This document shows, piece after piece, positions 55,330 to 64,000 of a DNA stretch of 64,000 nucleotides. The position numbers were made by a program, and so were the translations under genes. Positions within the stretch are counted from its first letter, which is position 1. Every line of letters starts with the position of its first letter. The notes beneath the pieces are model-generated. The model was not told the origin of the DNA. It did no database searches and was given only the letters and a program-made list of their open reading frames with translations. The DNA comes from Symsagittifera roscoffensis (taxonomy: Eukaryota > Xenacoelomorpha > Acoela > Convolutidae), in assembly GCF_963678635.1 (NCBI RefSeq), contig NC_087066.1, positions 55,446,312 through 55,510,311 on the forward strand. Reading direction: 5' to 3'.

Positions 55330-55925
55330 ATGTAGAGCTGCTTATTTCGTGTTTTCGCTGGTGTTTAGAATTGCGGTTGCCGTTTATGCAGTTGAAGTTG
55401 TTCGTGTTTCTGTGTGGCACATGTATCATTCTGTTGTGAATCCTTAGTCCACCACCGTTTTCGCCTTCTTCTTGCAATATATACAAGTAACTTAGTTTTT
55501 CTGTATAACGATATTGTTTCTGTTTTTGGGGGCTTCCGCTAGATTGTGTTTTTGTTGCCCCTGCTTTGTTTCCATTTATCAAATATTGCTTCAATTTATT
55601 CAGTTGTTCTCCCCACAGTTTTCTGTCAGGCGATCCAGGTCCGAAGAGTCTAATGCCGCTTCTTGAGAAGCCTCTGCGAGTGTTTTCTGTGTTGTTGTTC
55701 GTCTTTATCCCTCAGCTTTTGTCTCCGTGGCCGGTAGTCATCCGAGAGTTGCTAGTTTTGCCGGTACTTTTTGTTAGCATCCGGGAAGTTGTCAACTGCA
55801 TCCGTGCATTCAGGGTTTCATTCCTTTTCCGGAATCCCTGTGTGGCCTTTGACGTACTAGGAGTCCTGTGCACTGCCCACTTACCCTGTCTGGAAGGCGT
55901 CACACTTGGCAAGCAATTCCGATTT
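55330..55925. other. GC-richer segment, possible decayed coding sequence
   Basis: Composition rises relative to its flanks. Long frames exist on both strands (55566-56003 + and 55328-55594 -). On the minus strand one frame keeps a polar, gag-like composition (PGSPDRKLWGEQLNKLKQY) but is broken by stops upstream. No domain is recognised and the strand is uncertain. Confidence 0.3.
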
Positions 55926-56429
55926 TTTTATCATGTTTCCTTTATACTTATTTTCTCAATACTCAAAAGTAGTTTCTCCGTAAACACTTTTTTCACAAAC
56001 TAGTTTCTAAAGTGAGTTTGAATTATCGCAAGCACTTTTTCTGCCATAAATTGCGTCCGAAATTCAACCGAAACCAGCAGTTTTTCAATTCTAAAATGAG
56101 TTTGGATTTTCATAGTGTCTACTAAAATGGTGTAATTGCAGTTTTTCAGCTAATGATTAGACACTACCTTATATTAGCTTGAAAAACAGATGGAATATAT
56201 TTTGAATTTTAGCATTTTTATCGGAGTTTTTGATAATTAAGAGAGCTTTGATGTCTTGAGCTGTCATTTTTTTTGAATTCCGTTGATTACTCAAGCAAAG
56301 CTTAGCGTATCAGTACAGAGATTTTTTTCTAATCTAAGTCGCAAACAAAAGTGCTCATTTGGTGGCACTTTTGGTTTATTTCAATTTAATCATATTTAAG
56401 CCTATTTAAGCATAAGCAATTTAATACAA

Positions 56430-57675
56430 TATGTTGTTGTTTATTTTTGACTAGTTTTAGATCCTGTTTGAAAAACAGGTTAAATGAAAATGTTCGGGAT
56501 TTGTTGTTTTTTTGTTGTTTTTTTTTCGACGCTTTGGAAAATAATTGCACTTCTCGCTGCAGTTTGAATGTTTCTCAAAAATTACTGTACTGTTTTTCAA
56601 AAAATTTTACAACTAGACAAACCGGCTGCTCTCTTATGCAGATTTTGCTTTTCTTTTTTCATGTTACAAAAGTTCTACGGCCTCAATTCCATTTTGAATT
56701 TTTTCTCAAATATTAAATGCATAAATCTGAAATAAAGGTTTCAATCAGAAGAACAACTCATGGGGTTTCGCTCTTCTTAAGCGATGATTCCCTAAGTTTG
56801 ATAGAAAAAAGTTCTGGCATCAAACAAGCCTATTTCTTGACCTTTTGGTTAATTTTCAAAACTTTTCTCAAAAGGTACCCTGCCAAATCGGAGATTAAGG
56901 GTTTAACCGAACGCAAAAAACGTGTTGTGTTAATCTTCTATGCGCAAGTGGCTATGCCCTGCGTTTTGAAAGAAAATTATGGCTTTAGAAAATGTCCATT
57001 TTTTGAAATTTTCATAGTTTTTTATTTTAGAATTTTCATCACTATTCTCGAAAACTACTAGCTAAACCTGATATTAAGAGTTTAATCTGTAAAATAGGGC
57101 GTGAAAATTTTCCCTGCATAAAAGGTGATTCCCATGTTTTAGTAGAGAGAAGTTTCTGGATGTAGAAAAACTCAAGCTTTTGATTTTTTGATCGTTTTTC
57201 GAATCTTTTTCAATTTTTTCCAAAACTACCCAGCCAAATCTGAGATAAAGAATTCAATTGAAAGAACGAATAGTATTTTCCTCTTTCAAAAAGGCAGCCA
57301 ATTGCCTTCTTAAGCTGAGAAATTAATAGGGTTTTGTGTAAAGTCCATTTTTTTTGAAAATTACGCATTTCTTTATCAGTACAATATATGATTGAAACTT
57401 TTAAAACAGATACATCGGGCATTAGCTGGGTCACTATTTTACCTCCAAGTGACCGTAGTGCAGATGCGAGGACGTGAGTGACCCTCCTAATTATCAGGTC
57501 GGAGATTCAAATTCGGAACGTTGAAATAGTTTTATTGTTTTTTGCTCGATTTTTTGCTGCTTTATTTTTAATTTCTTCCTTTTTCCTTATTTCACTTTGT
57601 TTTGCCAGCTTAGTTTTTTTTTGCATTTTCATAGCGTGTGTTTGCGAAGCGCAGCTTCGCCTCTGTGTTTAAATG
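56430..57675 (+). repeat. Modular composite repeat, second long copy
   Basis: Start GACTAGTTTTAGATCCTGTTTGAAAAACAGG; ACTACCC-type units at about 56570, 56868, 57045 and 57220 (period roughly 170-300 bases); tRNA-like head GGACGTGAGTGACC to GGTCGGAGATTCAAATTCGG (57465-57518); end hairpin GCGAAGCGCAGCTTCGCCTCTGTG (57644-57667). It has the same order as the 37350-40010 copy but fewer array units. Confidence 0.7.
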
Positions 57676-57880
57676 TTGTGATCATTCTCGTAGTAAACAT
57701 TTTTTCGATATTTTTTTCCCCATTTTTTGAACTTAAATCACGGCGGTTGAATCTTTTTTTTTGTGCTACCGACCCGCTTGATCGTTCTTTTTCTTTTTTT
57801 CATCACTTTTCATTTTTGAATCACAAGCTTTTTTCTAACGGACGAAAAAGTAGCTCATATTGAAGCTTTATTAGTTTAGT

Positions 57881-60800
57881 CTATTTGGCATTGTTGTTTT
57901 TAGTGGACCTCTGCGTCTGATCTCCATCATCGCCCTGGTGCTCGCCGTCTTGCTCGTCCTCGTTTTTATCCGACTTCTTCTTTTTCTTCTTCTTATCTTT
58001 GTTTTCGTCCGAGATCACTTCTGCGAACTGATCTAGTCCTTCTTTCGCTTTCGCCTCGTCAAATTTGGCCTAAAAAGTTATAGGTTTTACATAAAAAGTA
58101 GTTTTCTGAAAAGTTCAGAAAAATTAGCCTTAATTCCGAAACATAAGCAGTATGAATTTTCTCAATCATATAAATTGATAATTTTTCTCAAATTTTATGT
58201 CCGATCAAAATTTCAATTTCAAAATAATTTTTTCATAATATTTCAATTGTTTTTTTCAGGATATTGTCTTTATCAATTAACATCTGTAGTTTATAAGTCA
58301 CATTCTAAAAATCAATAAATAAGATCAATTACTTATAAAAATTTTTAAAATGCGTGGCAGTGATATCTGTGACTAACTTTCAGTTTGTTTTGAATGATAG
58401 CTAAAATTAAAAGGCGCTTCTCTATTGACAAAGACCATACCTGTTACGCTTGCGATTAGCAAGCAATATCAAACAGGAATATAGACTTTTTTCCGGTTAA
58501 CAACTGGTTTAACAGAATCAATTGAATCATTGTACCTTTGCGGCGAAGAGGTAACACACCTGTCTATAAAGTCAAAGGTCAATGGTTTCATTACGGCTAG
58601 GACCTGTTTTTTTTGTAAGCGAAAAACTTTCCGCGCGTCAAAGAATTTTTGTCGGACTTCTGTTCGTCTGCTTTTTTTGTCGCCTTAGTTGACGCCCTTA
58701 GATCGATTCTGTGCGTGTTTTTTTTTGCTAAGAGGTATGTCGACTCAACTTGGGTTGTTAGTGTCGAAGGCAGAAAGGTGAGAGTAAAAAATGAGTCACA
58801 AGCAATCGTCGACAAGTTTCAACTGTTCACAAAGAAATGCCTAGTCGAATTCACTTGATTATATTATCTCGTATTAGAACTGCGCTGCTGAAATATAAAT
58901 TTTCGATAAAAGCATAGTTTGAAAGCGTGCTGATGATTTTTGTCAATGGTTATTTTGAGTGGGTGGATCCAGTAAACTTCAGAGATTAGTTGTGAGATTA
59001 GAGAGAGCACAAAGATCAAGTGCTATTTTTCTATTTAGATTTTTTCTCAACTTTTCTTGTTGTATGCAATTGTCTATCAACTTTAGAACCCCTTTTTTGC
59101 ATCGAACTTTGTGTATTATCCCACGATAAACTAAAATACCATTTTTTCACTTACTTTTTTTCCCTTTCAAAAAAATTTGGAGTTCTAAATGAAATTTTTG
59201 AAAAATCCGAAATTTGGTCCTCAAAAAACTTCAGAAAACCCGAGTTCGGTAAATCTAGTTTCCAAGATATTAATTTTTGTTCATTTTTGCTGTATTTTGA
59301 TGATGATGTTTCTAATGGCATTAAATTTTTTTAACCTCTGCCATTATAACCACTGCCATTCGAATTTTTGAATGTTTTCCGGCATTTGTTGCTTGCCAAG
59401 CTTGGCAATTTTGGTCATCTAGCATTTCCGCCGGAAATTGATATCTGTCAGATGGTTTTAAAGTTTGTAAAAAGTAAAAAAAAAAATGAAAACTCGTCTG
59501 GAAAAATCAACACCCGACCACAAATGTTGAATCATTTTCTTCAAAAAACGGAACATCAAACAACTTGCTGCGGAGAAGGTTATCCGAATTTTGCAAAAGA
59601 AATATGGTGAAGACATTTTTATTTAAGTGTCCACAAAGTTTTTATATGTTGAATAATTGTAATAATGTCTGGCTTTGAAAACAGAATGCAGTTGACTTGG
59701 GTCTAATTAACAACTATTGTCACTATGATTGAAAGCAATACCGAACCTCTCTTTGAATTGCGTAAGAAGGCCATGGAATCTTTTCAACAACTCAGAAAAA
59801 CATATTCGTTTTTTCTGGGCATCAATATTACCAGGCCAAACTGTGCTTTGGATAGGCGCACAGTTTTGTATCGGCCAGTTCCTAGATTCCAGAGACAAGT
59901 CCTTAAATATTTTCCAAAATATAAGTAGATTCTATTAAGAAAATTTTAGTGGACTCCTTCTACAAATACCTTAAACGTAACATTTAATCCAGTGTTTCTG
60001 AGGACGTTTCAGTTCAGCTTTCAAAAATACAATCGAGCCGTCCGTTGTCCTAATAAACATTGAAAACATCTCGTCTCAAATACTGATTAGTGATGATGAT
60101 TTCTGAACCATCTCATCTCAAGAACTGATGGGTGATGCTGATTTCTGAACCATCTCATCTCAAACACTGATGATGATTTCTGAATCAACTGAACCACATA
60201 CTGAACCATTTCAAACCCTGAACCACAAATAAAAGCCATTCGATGTGTTTTCCGATCCCAAAAAGCATCCGATCATAAAAATTTGACATCCGCGCCTATT
60301 TAGTATTAAACAATATTTTAAGATTAGTTAGTGGATTCAGCTGACAATGGATAGGTCCTTGCTTTCTAATTGCGCGTTGCTATAGATAATAATTCCACCT
60401 CTAGCTTTAAATTGTTCATATGCAGATTCAGTAATAAACAATATTGCGGAATCCACTTACAATTAGCGGAATCCGCTTACATTTGCGGATTCCGCTTACA
60501 AATTTTGCGAATTCCACTTACCTTTGCGGATTCACCTTATATTTTGTTGAATCCACTTACAGTCGCGGAATCAAGAACAATTAGGCTTCATTTGCTTGTT
60601 GCGGAATCCGCAACAAAACAAATCTGCCGACCAAATTAACGTTACAGGTATTTGTACGCGGAAACCACTGAAATTCTATAAGTGCAATCCACTTATAGTT
60701 TGGAATATGTTCTAAGACTTGTCTCTGGAATCCAGGAACATACAGACACAAAATTGTGCGCCTATCCTGTGCGCAGTTTGACCTCGTAAGTTGATGCCCA

Positions 60801-62348
60801 GAAAAATCGAATTTTTTTTGAATTGCTGAAAAGATTCCACGACCTTCACAAATGCAAAGAGGGGTTCGATATTGCTGGGCATCATAGTGACAATAATTGT
60901 TAATTAGATCGAAGTCAACTCCATTTTGTTTTCAAAGCCAGACTTTACTATCATTATTCAACATACAAAGCGTAAAACATTGTAATCAGAATGGTTTCAA
61001 AGATATTCATTTTAAAAAGTCTGTTAGCAAAATCTTAAATAGACATGATCGTAGCTATGGCTTGCACTAGGCAGTTATTGATGCTTTTCTTTCCTATGAA
61101 GTTGTATCTTATGAAGCTGTGGTTATTTTAATTATGAAGTGTTCGGCTTACTTTCTGCTTGATTTTTTTAATAGTAAAAATTCGATGGTTCTTGTTACCT
61201 ATTTCTCCCTGTTGGAAACGGGGCACATTCGCTGCAAGCTAGAAAATTTGCATGTGCATAGCCGCTAAATTAGTCCATTACAGGGTGGATGTTCTTTGCT
61301 ATAGGGGGTAATATATGAACCATAGGGGTGTAAAAGCTAACAAGATGACCCATTTCTACTGACCTTGAGTGAAGTGCGTGTGGGTTCCTCTCTCTCCTCT
61401 GGCTGGTGGAGATTGTCGATGATGTCTGCGTACATCTTCTTAGTCTGACACAAGGACGCTATCTCCCCATCGTTCACTTTGCCCACCGGAAAGTGGATCG
61501 TATGGCATGAGTCATTCGAGACCTCAAACACGACCACTAGCATTAGATTACGTATGAGACGACAATTTGTAATAATATGCAAATTTTGATACAGTAGTTT
61601 AAGCGGCTACACTGATTCACGATCACTATACATCTCGTGTCGAATGTAAGCGCAGTGGAGCAAGTGATCCCTACTTGCTGATGGCTTACGAATTCTCGCA
61701 TGTGACAAATTTTTTCCTTAACAGATCGTCGCCGGTAACGCAATGTCAACCAGACACCAGATTATACGGTATATTTGAACTTTGAGTTCATTTCTGATGT
61801 TTGAATTGTTGAGCTCACCTTTTACGTGTACATAATCAAGCAAAAGTACGCTCATAATTTTACTAGCCTGGACCGAGAAACCTTAGAAAATTTTTTTATC
61901 TTTTAAATTTTATTTCTTTTTATTTTGGCTTTAATTTTATTGCATCATGATTCTGGGAAGGACATTAAAAAAAACAATTATAATTAATAATTCCATGAGA
62001 TAAACAGTAAAATCGAAGAAATAAGAAGTACCGAGAAAAAAATTTTTTTTTCTGTTATTCAGATTTTTCAAGAGCTCGAATCTTGACTTGGAAGGGAAAG
62101 CTTCCAGATCAAAATTGTTTGAACTAATCGTTAAAGCTACTGGTTGGAAGTTTGGTTCCAGTCCTTTAGGAGCTACGATGTACCTTGTCGAGTGCTTGTT
62201 GGTTCTCCTTCAAGTGGCCTTCGTAGATGTTCATTTCTGCGGTGAGTTCGTCCTTCTTGAACTTGTGGGCTGCTTTGATCTTTCGGAGAGTCTCTTTCTC
62301 GCTCGCATCCACCAGCTTACGCAGATCGCGGTATGCTTCAGCTGCATC
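57881..62348 (-). CDS. C-terminal three exons of a coiled-coil protein (possibly TRIM-like), 5' part outside the window
   Basis: Exons 62184-62348, 61364-61522 and 57881-58069, all phase 0 with GT-AG (donors AAG|GTACAT and AAG|GTCAGT). They give 55+53+62 residues and a stop. The first exon is a charged heptad-like helix (AYRDLRKLVDASEKETLRKI, then LTAEMNIYEGHLKENQQALDK), similar in style to the coiled coil after B-boxes in TRIM proteins. The second has SNDSCHTIHFPVGKVNDGEIASLCQTKKMY. The last has a Lys-rich patch (KDKKKKKKKSDK) followed by an acidic Gln/Asp tail, perhaps a nuclear signal. No RING, B-box, NHL or SPRY domain lies in the window. Exon structure is well supported; the family name is not. 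Confidence 0.6.
58440..58720 (+). repeat. Modular repeat fragment (module 1 plus tRNA-like head)
   Basis: CTTGCGATTAGCAAGCAATATCAAACAGGAATATAG, GGTTAACAACTGGTTTAACAGAATCA, head GCGAAGAGGTAACAC to GGTCAATGGTTTCATTACGG, then CTGCTTTTTTTGTCGCCTTAGTTGACG. It matches 62520-62820 in the same order. Both sit in or just upstream of the minus-strand gene. Confidence 0.55.
60064..60190 (+). repeat. Minisatellite, three ~50-bp units
   Basis: Units of CATCTCATCTCAAATACTGATTAGTGATGATGATTTCTGAAC type repeat three times with small differences. They lie inside the loop of the fold-back element. Confidence 0.8.
60440..60615 (+). repeat. Minisatellite, ~20-24-bp GCGGAATCCACTTACA units
   Basis: About eight units such as GCGGAATCCACTTACAATTA, GCGGAATCCGCTTACATTT and GCGGATTCCGCTTACAAATTTT. 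Many units include the palindrome GCGGAATCCGC. They lie inside the fold-back loop. Confidence 0.8.
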
Positions 62349-62519
62349 CTGGTAATAAAAAAAGCGTGGATAGTTAGATGTGCGTGCAATAAGCCGCTGT
62401 AGCAATAAACATGTAGTAATAAGTCGAAGTATGAATGGACCGAAAAATGAGCAGATCGTATAATCCAGCCAAAATTGCGTCATTTAATTTGGAATATACT
62501 TGAATTTTATATTCATGAA

Positions 62520-64000
62520 GTATTGTTACGCTTGTGATTAGCAAGTGTTATCAAATCGGAATGTAGAGTTTTTCGGGTTAACAACTAGTTTAACAAAATC
62601 AGTTGAAGCATTTGTATCCTGGTTCATATTGAGTTCAAACTTATATGCGTTCCCCGCCAACTTTGCCTGGAGGTAACGAAAATGCCTGGTACGTCTAAGG
62701 TCTTGGGTTGGAACCTGACCAGCACCTGTTTTTTTTTTTTTCAAACGGAAATTTTCTCTTTCAAATAAAATTGTCGGCCTTATGTTTGTCTGCTTATGTT
62801 TTTGTCTTAATTGCCACATCTAAAAGTCGTTTACTGTTGCTGTAAAGTATTTTCCTTCGAGTGGCTCTTATTGTTCCAGCTTTTTAAAAGTCCGGTCGAA
62901 TAGAAATTTGATGTTTACATTTGTTGTAATTGTATCAACTTCATTTGTCAAATTTTCGTTTTTTTTTTCAATTTCTTTTTTTTTGAACTTAATTGGTTTC
63001 GGTTTTTTTATATCGAAATACTGGCCGCCTTTTGCGTTTTTTGAGTTTGGAAAAAATTTTGTGTGCGTGTGCGTGTTCTGAGGGAAAGAGGACTTAAACT
63101 TTTTTTTATAAATTTGAATTTTTTCGTCTTGATAGGTTTCTGCTCAGGTATTTCCGGCGTTGTTAACTTATGAACAACAAGACAGCTGCGATACTGAATT
63201 TTAAGAAAAATCAAGTTTAAATAATGCGTGGGTACTAGTTACTACAGGGCAATTTCAGGGGGCGACTTGAAACTTTTAAAAGTTTTTTTCTACAAAATCA
63301 GTTCTTTTTTCGGCTCAGCTGGTGTTTCCGCTTCGTAAGTTTTGTTCAGTTGCTAATTTGAATTTCAAACTTCTTGATTAGCATGTTTCCTCAGAATTCC
63401 TGTTTGATAGAAATAGTTTTCATGAAAATGTTTGGGATTGGGTTTTATTATTATTTTTTTTTAATTGCTTTGGAAAATTTTATAACTTTTTGCAAAACCT
63501 TTTTACTGATTTTCGAAAAAGGAGTGTCGATTGAAACAGGGCCTTCACCTTCGTGTGTCTGCTTACTCCTCTGGTCCCTTTTTGCTTTATCCTTTTGTCT
63601 ACAGACTTCGAAAAAGTCTGTGAGTAATATTAGACCGATTTTTTTGAAAAAATATCGTTTTCTCAAAAACTAACCCACTTAAGCTGAGATTTTGATTTCA
63701 ATGAATACAACGGATTTCAAAGCTCACCTCCATTAGCAACTGCGCCTATACGTTTTAACTCATAATTTTATGGTCCTCGGAATAGTGAAATCTTTCATTC
63801 TTTTAACTGTTTTTTGAGTCTTTGATTTTTCTCGAACTACCCTGCCAAACCTGGGTTTTTGGGTTCAATCAGAATTAAAGGTTGGGCGAATTTTTTCTGC
63901 ATAAATTGCTTTGCCCATTTTTTTAAAAACAAAGCTATGATTTCGGAAATGTCAACTTTATGATATGTTGACTGTTTTTTTTGGACTTGTCTCGATAACT
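62520..64000 (+). repeat. Modular composite repeat, copy running off the right edge
   Basis: Module 1 (CTTGTGATTAGCAAGTGTTATCAAATCGG, 62531), tRNA-like head (GGAGGTAACGAAAATGCC to GGGTTGGAACC, 62668-62718), GTTTTTGTCTTAATTGCC (62798), GGTTTCGG module (62995), CTCAGCTGGTGTTTCCGC (63313), CTGTTTGATAG/ATGAAAATGTTTGGG (63402-63440) and ACTACCC-type units at about 63665 and 63835. This is the best example of head and array in one continuous element; the 3' hairpin is beyond the window. Confidence 0.6.

Larger units (their letters stand above)
59644..60978. mobile_element. Fold-back element with ~260-bp inverted arms and minisatellite loop
   Basis: Left arm about 59644-59905 (TATGTTGAATAATTGTAATAATGTCTGGCTTTGAAAAC ... 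GATTCCAGAGACAAGTCCTTA). Right arm about 60715-60978 is its reverse complement (AAGACTTGTCTCTGGAATCC ... GTTTTCAAAGCCAGACTTTACTATCATTATTCAACATA). Arms differ at roughly a tenth of positions. The loop contains two unrelated minisatellites. Fold-back elements with long inverted arms and internal tandem repeats are known (FB type). No transposase is present. It lies in the 3.3-kb intron of the coiled-coil gene. Confidence 0.75.

Noticed and set aside
55566-56003. A 145-codon plus-strand frame rich in Leu/Val/Phe resembling a membrane protein
   Set aside because: There are no splice or start context and no family match, and the opposite strand looks at least as coding-like. Hydrophobicity follows from T-rich sequence.

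Overview
The window is AT-rich nuclear DNA from an animal. It has spliced genes with GT-AG introns, many decayed transposons, tRNA-derived repeats and simple-sequence runs. Three host genes can be modelled. One is an 11-zinc-finger protein that lines up finger for finger with CTCF. CTCF is known mainly from bilaterians, so an invertebrate bilaterian is the best guess; I cannot place it in a phylum. There are no prokaryotic operons, and most open frames over 60 codons are chance or transposon debris.

Layout. 1-2.75 kb: decayed Ty3/gypsy-like retrotransposon on the minus strand, running off the left edge. 2.98-3.7 kb: LINE tail and a tRNA-derived SINE. 5.6-15.4 kb: a complete five-exon paraoxonase/arylesterase gene on the minus strand (379 codons), whose introns carry an inverted-repeat element, a hAT-type MITE with an 8-bp target duplication, MITE fragments and a minisatellite. 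15.8-18.2 kb: more repeat arms and a LINE reverse-transcriptase piece. 19.0-25.65 kb: two diverged tandem copies of a ~3.3 kb block holding two kinds of decayed reverse transcriptase. 27.8-34.6 kb: a decayed Maverick/Polinton on the minus strand (packaging ATPase, integrase, penton-like, pX-like, major capsid and adenain-like protease), with a 1.6 kb internal tandem duplication. 35.7-53.2 kb: the CTCF-like gene on the plus strand. 57.9-62.35 kb: the last three exons of an unidentified coiled-coil gene (TRIM-like at best) on the minus strand, with a fold-back element in its large intron.

The main result is the CTCF-like gene. All splice phases agree and give an 849-residue protein. Its cohesin-docking-like motif (FFDFPDE) lies upstream of the fingers, as the YDF motif does in human CTCF. 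The two exons encoding fingers 2-6 are present twice, in a ~3,061 bp nearly identical tandem duplication that starts exactly at the exon 3 splice donor. The exon pair is not a multiple of three, so a transcript holding both copies would be frameshifted. Either the pairs are used alternatively, or the duplication is an assembly or haplotype artefact.

The second result is a modular repeat family confined to about 37-64 kb and always on the plus strand. It has tRNA-like A/B-box heads, a quasi-periodic AAAACTACCC array and a 3' hairpin GCGAAGCGCAGCTTCGC followed by CTCTGTG. I do not recognise it as a described family.
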